Origin: Patiria miniata
Taxonomy: Eukaryota > Echinodermata > Asteroidea > Valvatida > Asterinidae
Assembly: GCF_015706575.1 (NCBI RefSeq)
Contig: NW_024037050.1
Location: forward strand, 1,674,001-1,738,000
DNA length: 64,000 bases
Direction: 5' to 3'
Positions 12,073 through 27,200 of the stretch are shown piece by piece. A model generated the notes under the pieces. That model searched no databases and had not been told where the DNA came from. It worked only from the letters and a program-made list of their open reading frames with translations. The translations under genes were made by a program, and so were the position numbers. Every line of letters begins with the position of its first letter. Position 1 is the first letter of the stretch.

Positions 12073-12240
12073 TCACTTATTCTTCAGTTCTGCTCTGATG
12101 CGCTTGGTCGCCCGTCCGCAACACAAGCCACCAAAGAAGAGAACGCCTATTATGACCAGCAGCACCGTGAGAAAGTAACCCCTGGCTTCTGAAGCATTGA
12201 CCATGGCCGCGAGATCACTCAGCGAACCCGGTGGCGATTC
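12073..12240 (-). CDS. GLG1: GLG1 exon 24: membrane span and cytoplasmic tail, stop codon
   Basis: Encodes 55 residues and a TGA stop. SDLAAMVNASEARG precedes a hydrophobic span (FLTVLLVIIGVLFFGGL) and the tail CCGRATKRIRAELKNK. Human: SDLAMQVMTSPSKN, then ILSVISGSICILFLIGLMCG and RITKRVTRELKDR. NAS is a possible N-glycosylation site on the lumenal side. The short basic tail is the part known to matter for Golgi retention in the family. Acceptor CCTCACTCCAG. Confidence 0.96.
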   Translation of the reverse strand, partial: ESPPGSLSDLAAMVNASEARGYFLTVLLVIIGVLFFGGLCCGRATKRIRAELKNK

Positions 12241-15200
12241 CTGGAGTGAGGGGGTGGGGAGGGGTTAGGGGGAAACAAAGATGACGGTGAAAGAGTCAAG
12301 TCAATTGTTGGCGAGTATTAGTCCAAGTCTGGAGTTGTTTTTGATCCCCATCATATAGCCAGTGCCCAACATGACGAATGGAATCACGTCTTGGGAACTT
12401 CCGCAGGACCACCCAGGAAATAACGAGCATAACTCAAGCGCACTGTATTCAAAGCTAATTCATGTGTGTGAGGTTCACTCGAAATTTCCTGGGCAGCACT
12501 GCCAAAGTTCCCAAGACTGGAAGTAACTGATTCTGTGGAAATAGTTGGGCAGATAGAGGAAAGATTTGAAGAGATTGTTCACTTTTGGGATTTTTGACGG
12601 ATTTTAAAAATACAAATTCTGGGCTATAAAACTTCTTAACTTGTATGAATACATTTACGTCAGGGGCACTTTGTCTGGTCAACTTTACAAAACAGCTCAC
12701 ATTTTTTTTATTTTCTATTTGGTAAAATGCTTTTTGGATTTTTCGATGGTTGATCGAATGTTTGAATATATTCGGTTTTTTTTTACAGCACTGCCCTAGA
12801 TCAAGCCAGAAATTGTTGGAGGCAAGGCAGATAGGAGTTGCTTACTTTGACTGCGTAACTCCACGTTTCCTTTCGCTCGGCCAGCATTCGTCGGCAGTCG
12901 GGATGCAGCTTGATGGTGGTATCCTCTAACGCTTCCAGTATACACGACATCTCTGCTCCCGAGAAAAACAAACCCACACACATACAAAATAAACAGAAAA
13001 ATGAATTATTTTGGAGAATCTTGCCTGACAATCCGAGATGCAGCAGCACAGAATGTTGACTCAAGCATTTTCGTGGACAAAAGTGTTTCAATTTATCAAT
13101 ACTACAAACCCCAATGGACCATTTGTGACCGGCTCCACAAAAAGGCTATTAAGTCGCACTGTGCGTTATTGTGTACTGGCCCGCTCAACATTGAGAGGGT
13201 GAAAATGTTGTCAAAATGTGATTTTCTTTTTTTGTCATGAATGACATCTTTAATACCTACAGTTTCAGGTTTCATTCACAGAAATTTTAATTTTGATGAA
13301 CAAAGTGGAGGAAACAACATTTTTATGTGCATCGTTCTGTTGTTCAACAACAAAGCCAGCTATTTTAAGGCCTGTTTTCTCAGTTGTGCAATTTGAACTC
13401 TTAAGGAAGTAATTAATATGCAAATATGTCATATCTCCAGAACGGGAGGGGCTATGGAGCTCTCTACTATATATCAAATGAAAGCTTACATTGTGGGCTT
13501 TCCACACATGTATATAACTCAATTTCACATTTGTGCGACATAATACCCTTTTTTGTGGAGCCGGTCACATTTGTATATGTGGGTCTATCTATGAATTTGG
13601 GGTCCACTTTCTTGCTGTCCCTGTTACATCTGACATCTAAGATTTTATAATTTTGGGTGCACTCCTTTATGCAGTCGTCCTTTAAGAGTGATTATGAATA
13701 GCAAACTACCTACCCAACAAATAACATAACTTGTTTGAAGTCAGTTTTAATGATCCTTAAATGGCAAATTACAAAGTACCAAGGTAACAGGGACAAGGAG
13801 AAGTCGCACTTTAGACCCTAAATTTGTAGAATGATCCGTATTCAAGTTCACTGATTTCATGAAAACGAGGAAAAGAAGGATCAAAAATAGATGAAATTTT
13901 GGGGTTTTGACTTTTTGGTTTTTACGCCAATGTGAATTTGCATATTCATGAGCAAAACTGTGATATCATTCCAGGCAGAAACCGCATTGTTTCAGCTATT
14001 TCAGCACAAAACGTTGCTAAAATTTTGGATATTTTGCTGGCATAAATTTCCTTTTCTTTCGTGATTCATTGTTGTGTAAGTACATGACAGTAAGCCAATG
14101 ACCAACCCTCTCTCACAAATGTTTTCAATGAGCAAATTTTGGGTTCACAATTTGAACAGAAAACTCCTAAAACTGAACAGTGTCTTCCTGAAAAGACATC
14201 ACAGTAATAGCACCCTCAGTTGTCAGGAAAAGCATGAATTGTTTTAAATTAACCAAAAAGGGATGTCAGATAGTTTTCATAGATTTAAGAGGAGCAGAAA
14301 AGTTGCACAAAATGTGTTCCTTAGAAAACGTCATCACATGGACCCTTTAAAGAACCTTTTGAAAAGCAATTTGTTTGACTGCAACGATTACTAGGGATCC
14401 AAGAGTTCCGTTTCTGCAGACCCAAATTTTGTGCAGAAATTACATGACAACAGCAAAGTTCCAAGGTATAGTTGTGTAAACGATCATTTTCTACTTTCAA
14501 AAATTTAACAATATTCCCAACTACTTCGTGGTACATGTGGTTTCATATTTCATGGTTACATACTCATACACACCAACCATCTTCGTAAACACCAGCAATC
14601 GTGGACCCCCTATTCTCCCTAATCCTCATTCCTTTGTTTGTACTCTAACTTTTTAACAACAGCTCTCATTATCGTGGACGTGTTGTTTGTGCCTTAACCC
14701 TTTTGTCCTAGGTCCACGATTGCCAGTACTCACAGAAGGAATACGCGATGGCAATATCCCCCTGTCTGACTTAAAAGTCAGAAGGATAAAAATGTACTTA
14801 CGCCGGCCTTCCCCTTGCGGTATGCCGACACAGAAGTGCTTAATGTCCAAGGCACAGGCTTTGTACAGGAGTGTATCTACGTGGATGTCAGCGCGGCCTT
14901 CTTGCAGCAGCCGAATTACTTGCTGGATGATTGGAAAGAAATAAGAAAGTCGTTCAGGTCGTGTGACGGGGAGAGCGACTTTAAGGTAGAGTAGATCATT
15001 TGTGCGTTTTTTTTTTCATTTGAAGCAACAAACGTGCTCAAAATCTAAAGACAGGTGCTTAACAACCAACCTGATGAAGTTTTAGCAATATTTTAGGATC
15101 TCTGTTTCAATTCAAAAGTTGCCGCAGCATGTTTTGAATTGCGCCCAAAAATCATTGTCCGGGACACGTTCTCATTCAGCTGAATGCAGCTACGCGATGT

Positions 15201-18200
15201 CACGCACTAAATTGAAAAATAATAGCAACTGCCCGCACGTGTGCCTCTTGTCAACGCTTGCGCGTGCATCCATTCACGGATTCGCTGAATTACACACCAG
15301 CCACTAACGGAAATTTCCAAAAGTGCGTCATTTGACGAATTGTCGGAAATGGCCTTCTCGTATTGCTTTCTTCAAAATGATAGCATGCCAGAAAGAATAA
15401 TTTCACAGGGAGTTTAGTGCCATTACTATCAATAAACTAATAACAATAATTTCACCAGTTAGTTTTTGGATAGCTGCAAACGATATACTCTACTTTTGAA
15501 GCTGAAGGACTATTGGCTAAAACCCTGTTAGACACAACAATTGCAAGATGACAAGCCTGCTCAGTGTAGCAAGATCCATCAGGTCAAAAGTCTCCAGGCC
15601 CAAACTGCCTCAGAGTCTGTGGTCACCAACTGCAGCAGGATACAACCATGGCATTGTTCAATGGGACTAGCTCCCTTTGTCTCAGAATGAGCCGTTTATG
15701 CACTGGTATTGATGGCTCAATGCAGCAAGGTCCCAAAGACTATTCCACCTGATGTACTCTGTTACGTCTGGTAGGGTTAAAGTTGAGGCTTTCCTCACCA
15801 TGTCGGGGAGTAGTGTGGCCTAGTGGTTAGGGTTTGAGACTAAGGATCAGAGGGTCGAGGTTTCGAGTCCAGCTGCTGGCCATATGTCGTGTCCTTGGGC
15901 AAGCCACTTCACCCCCACTTGCCTCTCTCCACCCAGGAGTATGAATGGCTACCGGCATTAGCTGAGGAGTAACCTGCAGTGGACTGTTACCACCCATCCA
16001 GTTGGAATAGAAATATCCTCAGTCGTTTCATGCCTAGGAACCCGCAGATAATCCGCGGCCTGATGGGCCATATTTGCTTGTGACAGACTTAATTTATTTA
16101 TTTTTATTTTTTAAACTTTTGCTTACCATTCGGCACTTGATGTCGTGAACCTTTCCCTCGTGCAGTTTACTCTTGAGGCATTCCTCCACCTGTCCTTGGC
16201 CTGGGGATTCCATCTGCTCACCGCATAGCTTCCTGGCGGTATCCTTGCAGACGCGGTACAGGATCGGGTCCATTCTAATGTCCAGCGATGCCTCTTGAAT
16301 GGTCTAGACAAAGAGGTCAGACTTCTTTCAAACGTCATGATCTACTGTTACAGTTCTATCTCAAGGCACACTCACTGACAGTGCTGTAGTCAGGTATTTT
16401 GCCATGAGTACTAGTGTGAGTACTTTGTCCTGAGTACCGGCATGTGTACAAGGCATTTTTTCCCCATGAGTGAAAGTACGAGTACAAAAAAATGTACTCG
16501 AGTACGAATACGAGTATGAGTACAAATACGAGTACTTTCAACAAGCAGGAGCAAATTTCAATACGTGACATGTTTTCAAGAGCTGTTGGCAGTCAAACTA
16601 GGCATTACACAAATGTTAAAGCCCCCCAAACAGTAGAAAACTGGTTCTTTTCCTGCATGTAGCTCTGAAAAAAATTGTTGAATTCTTGCGGAGAAAACAT
16701 TTGCTCGAGTGCGAGAACCAGTACTTTGTCAGAAGTACGGGTACGAATACTACAATACTTCGATACTTTGATGAATTTCAAACGATGTCACGACCAGTAT
16801 TCATTATTTGGTGAACAACCTTGTTAATGACAAAAAGACTTTTCAAAAACCCAGAGCAGTTTTGGAGTCTCAACCCGCAAAATATATATTTTGGGTTTTT
16901 AAATTGCTTATTCTTCTAGCAATACCAAAGTTATTCACTTTTGAATGAGTCATCGAACAAAAAAAAAAAAATCCACCCACGTTCAGTGATGCAATAGTCA
17001 CTTCACAAATTTCCACTGAATTGCTGCCAGATAATAACTCGGGCGTGTCTTTTGTGCAACACAAAATAGAAGCGTATTTTCAGAGATTTCAAATTGTTCA
17101 ACAGAAAAACACATTTTTGTATAAATAAACACATAACAAATTAAAAGTTTGTCAGTAGGAAAACAATTGTATATGTTACAAAAAAATATTGAAGAGCATC
17201 GGTCAAGCAAATATCCAGATAAAAAACAACACATGACAAATGTCTAAGAGACAATGATACACAAATATTATAGAAAACTCTAAAATTCCTAGAAGTATCC
17301 TCAAAAGCTTCGTAAAAGCAAGAAGTCAAAGTCGATTTTTTTTACTTACATCTTTGACGTAATTCTCACAGTCTGGAGACAGTTGCTGTAGGAACAAAAA
17401 TAAATAAATAAACTTGAGGTATTTTACAAAAATAAATAAATAAACTTGTGGTATTTTGACATCAGATTATGCGAGGACATGGCAGGAAGATGTAAAGTGA
17501 CACTGGAACAAATCAGCGAAAAATTAAGTTGTCTACTTTACAATGAAATCAATCAAATCAATGAAATCTGCTCTGTTTACATATGAACTGAGGGGGGGAA
17601 TAATTCAAATGTCAAATTTTTACATGGGACCAAATTATCGTTTGTTTTCCATTATTGTTACCAATATGAATGATTATAATTGAAAAATGCTTTATTTACC
17701 TAAAACCTTGCTTATTTTTGAGGCATAAACGTCTCTACTAGCATACTAAATTTCATAAAAATTGGTCACTGCATTACCCACCAGCTGAAATGTGCCCCCC
17801 CACCAACCCCCTGCTCTTTTAGGATTACATGATCTCTGAATTCTGCAGAGCTAAAGAAATATGAGTGTAAAGGATGCTTCATACTTCACACAAATTTGAA
17901 TGCAGAGCGAAACTAGCATCAAGAAGCATTTTGCTGCAACATTCGCAGTAGTTGAAATGTGTTCACTGTTTGCAACTTCACAGCGCTAAAAATATTTGCC
18001 GTTAATCACAAATTTGGCATTCGCCTTTGCATTCACGCCAGTAATGAACAGGCTTTTACATCAGAATGATGGCAACAGTGACTGTAAAGTCCAACCTTGA
18101 CAACAAATTTGGTCTTCAGGCATAGCAGCATTTCGCCTTCCATTGACTTTTCTTGGTATTCCTTCGTCTTGGACTTGTCAAGGATATCGTTGCAGAACTT

Positions 18201-21200
18201 GGGCATGTCTCGCCGGCAGGCCTTCTGCATTCGTGGGTTGAGGCGGAAATCCTCCTTCTTCTGGATGGAGCGCTTGGTCAGGACCGCTTTGCAGCTACAC
18301 AAAAATAATAATATTTATAATTCTTTCATCCTCCTAGTCTTCTGTATTTCACAACCCTTCCAGTTTTGCAAAACCACATTGGCCGATCAAGAACAGCATC
18401 CTCACTTCACTTTCCCTCTGTGGAGTATGGATGACACTTCCATGTCCCTGCACACAATTCTTTTGTGTGGTAAATCTCAGGGCCAGCCTTGGTCAAGGCG
18501 TTCGTCGATGGTGTCCCTGATGGTAACTGGCCGCAAACATAAACACTAGCCACGCACTACTTGATGCACTGTACGAAGCGTGAACAGGGACCTCACACGG
18601 CTACAATATGCAAACAGACAGGGCACAACGAACACCTAAGGACAACGGCTTATCTCTTTCTTTATTTGTTACTGGATTTCCAGCGAGACCTCATACACCT
18701 GTATGTGCTACCGTAGGCGCATACAGATGAGATTATTATTCAGTAATTGGTCGTGGACGCTCATATTTTTACGTGGATAGAGGACTGGACAGTGTGGCTA
18801 TATTCTCCAACATGTTTGGAGTCTGTAGACCACATATAACTGGATATAAATCTACAGAGATGAAACTGGCCTATAGATGGAAAAAAAACAATCAGAAAAC
18901 AGGCTGCACAAAAATCTGTGTCCGAAATCTGGGCTGCACGCATGATGTACATACACATGTACAATAAACTTAGTGCCCAATTTCCGGACCTCGCCAAACA
19001 AGATTTTACGATGTGACAAATGTTCAATGTTTCCTCAATTAAAAAGTCTGAATAAAGGTAAGAGTAACTGACTCGTCAATAAGAAATTAGGTTATTTTTT
19101 TTACTTGAGAACGTCGAGGAAAATCCAAGCACGGAACAAAACAAGTGCACTGTTCAATCAAACAGCTTCACTAACATACATTTTCAACAGCCATCAATGA
19201 AATTTGTTTTTCATGATCTCTTCACCATGCCCAAGATCGTGATTGTTATTTTTAAAGCACTGCATTTTTTACAACTAAATCCAAATTCTCAAAAAATAAT
19301 GCTACGTTTTGGATTTCACTGCAGTTGAACTCCACATGCAACATGAAGCTATGTGCATAGTTTCAGACAATGTGCGTAGTTTCTTACTTATGCGTGTCTA
19401 CCATGTCTGTGTGCTGACGACAGGTAGAACAGATTAAAACTGCACTCGCAATACAGATGTGGCTGTGCCGTTTTTATCAAATTCGTTAAAATTCAACTTT
19501 CAAAATCTGACTTTGCGGGGGAAACGTCATCAGAAAAAAAAATCTGAATTTCGGATATAAATTTGAAAAACTTGGCAACTCGGAAATGTTTCATCTCTGG
19601 AACTAAAGTCTCTGGAACTACGTCTATTGCCAGCCTGTTCCCACGTGGTTGTAATGGACGAAGACCGAGACAAAAGCTTTAGTTGACGAGAGACACTTAC
19701 TTGGGGTCGAAGGATGGCTCATTCTTGTGAGCCTTGAGGCATTTGAAGAGACTGTCCGGGGCTGTACCAGGGCAAAATTGCTGCAAGAAGGAAAGTTGAG
19801 CAATGTTTCAAATTAGTTAACCCTAACAGAACTCAACCCATCAAACCCCAACGGCATGTTTTGTTGGAATCTGTCAGGATGGGTACAGCACCCCTAAACT
19901 GACAGTCTTTTACATTGGATTGGTACACCTCCAGAATTTAAGTCAGACATATGTGTGTGCAGTTTCCCATATGGTGTTGGAATTTGCCAGGATGGGTATG
20001 GTTCCTAGTAAATCATGCTAGGGAGTTGGGGTTAAGAGTGGGATTTATAAGCACTATCACTCAGTGCTTTCAAAGGGCATGTGAGAAAGTAAAAATTGCA
20101 AGAGTTAAAACTTTGATGAGACTTTAACCAACCACCTCAAGCATTTTTAATATTTATTTGTGTTTAAGTCACAATATTTTGTAGGAGTATTTACCTATTT
20201 TTAGACAACTGTCAAAATTATTTGTTTTAATTGATGAAAGTCTACCTGGGGGAATTTCTTTTTTTTCTAATAGATTATAATTTTAATTATTTCTTATCAC
20301 ACAATCGTGGCCCACAAAATATAATATATATATTAAATGTAATTATTTTTGATCTGATTGCAAATTCTGAGGTTACTAATCCAGTTCAAAGATGTCAATG
20401 TTTTACAAACGACGGAACAGCAGTCAATTTCAAAGTTAGAGTCAGTCCCAAAAGGGCATAATGTTTACGGCTACAGCTTTTCACAGTGCGGTAGGGCGTC
20501 AATGTCTAAAACTGAAGCCGCAATCTTACGACTAGTGGACGTTGGATTATGAGGGCATATGAGCCTTCAATTAGCTCAGCTTCCTTGGCTAACCAGTCTG
20601 ACTTTACCCGAGTTGAATCAGTGAAGCTACTGGAATGCAGCATACGTGTGTTAGGCCAAGTAGAAAAATAAACCACTTTCTCGTCCCCGCCCACTTCCCT
20701 TTTTTTTTTTTTTCTTGGTAATTCAAACATTTGCAATATATTTGCAAATCTATTGTCCAGATATTGTCTTTTTATTTGTTTCCAATAACATTGTTGCTAT
20801 GTAAAGAGGCCGTCGGCCATCATGGCCCGCATTGTTCTACATGTTCTATGCATTGTTTTATGCGCGGAAGCCGACCGGGGCATATCACGTCCCTAGACCA
20901 ACTGTACCGTAAATTTTGTACACAAGCTCAGATGAGTCGTTTATCCTTGTGTAGAGGATCCGTGATTTTATGGAGCTGCTAAAGACAGAAATTTTTGCCG
21001 AGCAAAAAATAAAAAAAGTTCATCTGCCAAAATGTCATGGGATGCATACATGCACAGGGAGGCAATTGTAGTAAATTGTCTTGCCCAAGAACACAAGCAC
21101 CATATTCCCCGTTAGGGTTCGAACTCACGTACACCGTAACCACTGGACCACGGTGCTCCACACGTACCTTGATCATTCTCTGGCAGGAGTGCATGAATGC

Positions 21201-24200
21201 AAAGTCCGTCTTGACGTTCTGGGCCTGCTCCTTGACACGGTTGAAGAGTTTCAGGTGGCACTTTTCGCCCAGCTCTTTCCGGTGGTCTCGCAGACACTCC
21301 AAGATCCTGGCCTTGCCAGCCTTCAGGTTACTGCATAACTTCTTGACGTCGTCCTCGCAGCCTTGGAAGAGCTCGGGATCCAGCTTGATATCCTCGGACT
21401 GTTGGAGAATAAATACAATTTGGGGAGAAATGTATCACCCTTTTTAGAATGGCATTCCGAGAGTGGTGCCTAAACCATTAGGATAAGGAGAGTCTCAGGT
21501 CAGCCAAAGGACAGTTCCAAGCGTTATGGAAAGACCGCTACCGACTGACCAAATGTTTACCCTGTCAGACAAAATGACCGCTTTTCTGAAATGTAAATAT
21601 ACACACATTTGCATTAAAATCAACTACGAACCTTTCTCCATGCCTTATAAGCAATTACTCACAATAACACTCGCAAAATTTTCAGCCGAGGGTTGCAGAT
21701 GCCCCAATTGAATAAAAACATTACAAATTTAATTTTTTTGAAGAGCACAGGGCACGCACCCTTAAAGCAAATCTGAAAAGACATCTTGAACTGCTTGAGT
21801 AAGTTCAAGTAGACAAACACACACACACACTCACAGTCGTTTTTTGCTATGCTTCCGAGGATTGGCTTTGTGTTTTCCTTTGTTCCCTGATCTAAACCTT
21901 TCCCATAGACTTAGTGCACAAACCCGGCGTTCGAGGACAATAGGCACCGTCGTTCGAGGATGAATGGCCCCTTTGTGCTCTTTTTTTTGTCTGTCCTCGA
22001 GCGTAATACAATACAGGAACACACACACCCGCTTACATAGGCATAGAAGTGGGGTACTTCCTTTGTTCTCGTGTTCTAACATTTTGCAACGTCGCACACT
22101 TATGTCAAAATGCTCTTATTTTAACCATAGTTAAATTCCTGGGCTGAAATTCGGACTTTATAATATCCCTTTTCTAAAACTCTTCCATTTGCGACAGATC
22201 AACCCACCTTGGAAATTCCTAGTTTTTGAGTAAAATCCATATATCTATTTCGTGAAAAACTTATGGGGTACCAAAACGGTACCCCGCAAGTCAGTGGGCA
22301 TTCCTTGTTGGGTACCTCCCATTGTTCCGGTTCCCCACAAGCCAGTGGATGTACACGCACACCCACTCTCGAATTTGTATCCTTGTGGAGACATTTCTTT
22401 GTTCTCGTGTAGTACAGTTTTCGAGTTTGAAAGTGAAGTTTCAAAATGCTCTTCTTTTAACCAGAATCAATTTCCTTGGCTGAAATTTGGACTTAATATC
22501 CCTTTTTTTAAAACTCTTCCATTTGCGACAGATCAACCCACCTTGGAAATTCCTGGTTTTGAGTAAAATCCATATATCTATTTCGTGAAAATCTTGTGGA
22601 GACGTACTCATCTATAGAAATTTTCCTGTGGAGACGTATACAATCTTTTGTTCCCTATTGTGCACACGTCTCTAGAGGGCACGGTGTACCAGAACATACA
22701 CACATACAAGAGTTCAAGCTGGGCCACATCTCCTTTGCTTGTTCAAATAATAACACAAATCCTCAGTGATGGGACTACCCTGACTTACCCTCTGAAGGAG
22801 TTCAGCCTTGAGCTGTTTGCGACATTCCTCGCTGATGTTCTGCGGATTGTCCTTCAGCGTATCATCCCGGACTTTGGAGCTCAGACAATTCACTATAGAA
22901 CTCCTGCACAGAGATGTTAAAAAAAACACATAATAACCTCATGCTTTGTAAAGGGCCAATTCCAGTGCTATGGAAGAAAAGGTAATGTCCGTGACACAGC
23001 CAATTTAACCATGATATCAGAGAAATGATCCAAAACTCCTAGTGGGTAATCTCCTTGACCATTACTAGATGATGTATATAAGCTTTGACAAAAACATTTT
23101 CAGGCTTATTCACTGAGCTCTTAAAGAGAATATACAACATTTGCAAACATCGAAAAATAAAACTACCAAGTTTTTACGAAATACCTTACTAGGATGTTGG
23201 TAAATGACAGTCTAAAGTATCCTGTAACATTATGGCACCTGGTGTGAAGTCATTTTCAAGAAAATGGTATTTTTGTATACATTTCCAGCGGTGGTCGGCC
23301 GACCACCATTGGAAAAACCTAACCATTTTGCAACTACTGCTCAAAATTTACCATTTTTTATTCAGTTCAAATTTTGTTTGCTATTGGTTACATATTCATG
23401 AACGGGTGTAGGCCAGCTAGACTTGTTCCCTTACCTTGCAATTTTCCGGCATCTGGAAATTGATCCATTTTATCTTTAGTGGAGTCAGGGAACCAGACTA
23501 CTTGAACAATTTTTGTTTTTCTTGGTTTTTCAAGCATTGTCGAACAAAAAACTTCAAACATGTCAGTGTAACAATATTTGATCTATTATACTAACCCCTC
23601 AAATAGTTCATTTCTGAAAATTACAGCAAAAAACAATGATGTACATTCCCTTTAAAGTACCAACAAATGTCTGATTTGTAACGTCCGTAACGCTTGAACT
23701 GCTGAAAGACTAATCTGGCCGCATGCGTTCTTTGTTTCACACGTGTGAATTTGAATACTTTTTGTCACGGCGAACTACGTGTGCACGTACCACCTCTGTG
23801 CGAGCTTAGTGTAACCTCGGTAATGACTTCTAGAGACTTGAATCATGATGACGCCATGCTTTGTTTACATGTGCGCTTTCGTATAGGAGCTTTGTGGCTC
23901 TTGTCCCCATCTGGGTCCCATAGGAAAGCGCTCATTAAAACAACACGTGACATCATTATACTTCAGGCCTACTGTGGTCGTTGGATACATGTAAGTGTAT
24001 TCCGATTAAAGTTTGTATATCGGTCACTGGATTGGTATGTGCACAAAAATAAAATCACACCCAAAGAATGTTTGGAACAGTTTTGCGTACTTGTCCTTGG
24101 AAGTTTTGCAGAAAGCGATGACGTCCTTCCTACACGATTCCTTGAATTTGAAGTTGAAGCGGTAATCCTGTAGCTGGATCTGAAGAAAAAAAAGTGGACG

Positions 24201-27200
24201 GAGAAAAAGGACTTGAAATCAAGTGCGGTTTTTATTTACATCTTTTTTCTTTTTTCAATAACTATTCTTGTAATGTTTAAGGATGAAGTCAACTTAAAAA
24301 GTCTGAAAATTGGAGGAAAGGTCTGAAAGATGCATTTCTTTCTACACTGAGAGTGTTTTTTCTCTCAGAATCAAAAAGTCTGATTTTACACTTAAGTCCA
24401 GAAAAAAATCTCATGCGTGATCAGGGGGACCGTAAGGTCATGGCCAAATTCTGCTAAATGCACTTCAAAAATCTGTCAGATTTATCAAAAATCTGCCAAA
24501 TTCCCATGAATTACTCGAAATACTCTATAAACACTTAGAATCACATGCAGATGTTGAAATATTGCCTTAATTAAGGTTCGAATTGCATTATAAACAATCT
24601 ATAGTCATATAAAGGTGTTATGAAATTGCGTTAATTTCAGTCAAAACGACTGGTTGCATCACGACGAAATCCGATTCCCAGTGAACCCTCAGCACATAGA
24701 CAAGGCAACCTGTCCAATTTTGCAAGGGTTTGTTTGAAAAGATTTAAGCTTTTTTTTAAAACAAATCTACCTTTTTTTCAAATTTGCTATGTTTTTTTTG
24801 GTCAAATAACCATTTATGCAGAATTCTGCCAGAAATCTGCCCAAAAAAATCCATTCTGTCAAATTTTCTGTCAAACTCGTTTTTTAACAAAAAATCTGTC
24901 AAATTTAGCCGAAAATCCGCTAAAACGGTCATCATGTGCGTGATGTTGAAGCAGAAAAACATGTTAATTTGTTAAAGCAAGGTGAAACAAAGATCTTTTT
25001 GCGTTGTTACTATAAGCTATGGTATCACATGAACCCTTAGTGGCCAAAGCTTACAAGTAAAGCCTCCATTTGCAACAGGCGTGCAACTGGGAAGTCACAA
25101 AAAAAGGGGAAATTCAAATCTTTCCCAGACTTTGTACAGTGTTTTTCTATTTTCAATGGCACACATTGGAAGTGAAAAAAGAGGAAATTAGCTGATCCGA
25201 GGAAAAGTTGCATGCCTGTTGCTACACCAACTGTACAGATAGCTCAAAGATCACAGCTATACTTTAAAGCACTTAAGGTGTAGGTTGGTTTGTTTTTGCA
25301 TTCAAGAGGGGACGTTGAACAATGGATGACAATAAGGTCCAGTACTCCAGAAGGTTCACAATTGACGAACGTGTTCAAAACATTTGGGAGGTCTTCCTAA
25401 AAAGATTGAGTACAAACAAAAGAGGGACAATAGGGGTCCACGATTGAAGGCGATTACACACTTGCAAGTGTATATATGTGCCCTGTTCTATACCGTGTTA
25501 TGGGGAATTTTTCACTTGTTAGGCAAATTAGGACCGAGTTATGGGGACTTTCTGCTGTCCCCACAGCATTTTCAGTCCAGACAGTGTTTTTGGTCCCCAC
25601 AAATACCTCGTACAGACGAGTGTCTGTCCCCACAACTTCGGAACAAGACAGTGTACGTGTTCTACATAACCCCCGAGGACAGACACACAAAGGGAGAACA
25701 AAAGATCCTTTCAGTCCTCGGGCGTTGGGTCTTTTGTTGGAAACGGTCCTCGATCGTACGTTTACGTGCTTAGTCTATGGGAAAGTGTTAAAGTACAGGG
25801 ACAAAGGGAAACACAATAGGTTGTCCTCAGGCGTATAGTAAAACACAACTGTGTGTGCATATGTCTGTGTTCACACGTTGATCGTTTACGAGTTGATCAT
25901 ACGGGAAGTGGGTGATGATGATCAACTGCGAAGTCTGCGACTTGGCTGCGAAGCCTGTGGGGAAGTTTTGAAAGTTGATGCCCACTTCCAAATGAATTAA
26001 GACCAAATTATCTTTAAAAAAGGCGGGGAAGCTGATTCAATGGCTTTTTTGTGACCAATATGAAACTATAAAACATTGGAAGATGCAAAAGCTGTGATCG
26101 TTCTTGTCCCAAGATGTTTAAATTAGTGAAAATTCTGTGCGGCTAAACCAAGACTTGTGAAATTCCTTGCAAAGAAATCGCGCAGCTTCAAAATTATTGC
26201 GTAAATCCTAAGAATGGCGTAAGTTATGCATTATTTCATGGAATCAGCTGTAGGCTACAGACTGTGCAAATAGCGCCGTTGATATTTGTGCTCACCAACT
26301 GAAAGTGTTCAATGCCAGCCTGGCATTTCTCGTTCATTTCGTCGTCGTTCTTGTGGTCGATCAAGCACTGAAGGGCTGCACCCTCGTCCACTTTCTTGCT
26401 CAAGAAATCCTGCAAAAAGCGCATCACCAAAAATACAAAGATGAAAACAACTACGAAAATATTGAATGCCTGTGTATAATAATGGAGTCTTATACAGCGC
26501 ACGTATCTACCAACAATTAGGTACTCAAGGCGCTGGAAATTATGTCAATTATTAAAGAAAGGTAAATACAGTTTATGAGAAATATGAGACCTATTATGTA
26601 GCATCTTATAACGGTTTACAAGATGCTGCGGCGCATACTGCAGCCATTGCCAGTAACACCGCTGCAAACCCCTTCTCTTAGCGATAAGTGTTACTGGGTT
26701 CTTTAACGTGCATTACACAACACACGGGACCTACGGCTTTACGTCCCATCCGAAGGACGAATCAATAGTGGTAAAGTGCCTTGCTCAAGAGCACAAACAC
26801 CATGTTCCCACGGTCAGGATTTGAACCCATGCACCATCCGGAGGACGAAGCAATAATGGTAAAGTGCCTTGCTCAAGAGCACAAGCACCATGTTCCCACG
26901 GTCAGGATTCGAATCCATGCACCACGGCACATGAGTCGAACACAGTAACCATTGGACCACAGCGCCCCACATTGGACCACAGCACCTCCAATCAGGCATG
27001 GTGTAACCTTAGTAATAGCTTCTAATAGTGGTTGGCCATAACAGTCTATGAAATCTGTAGGGGTAATGATCAAATACATCAAATATTCAAACATCAACTG
27101 AATATTTCGATGGTGCTCACATATGTGGACACAAGCGTCATCTGCTGTTCCTGCATGGATTCCGTAACGGCTTTTGTTTTAGGAGACTACCAAAACGTGA

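Noticed and set aside
15804-15870. tRNA gene
   Set aside because: A- and B-box-like motifs are present but stems do not pair as a cloverleaf, and the unit continues into a SINE body with a second copy at 36383-36650.
18097-18549. 150-codon plus-strand frame
   Set aside because: Antisense to GLG1 exon 19 and running into its intron; no recognisable protein.
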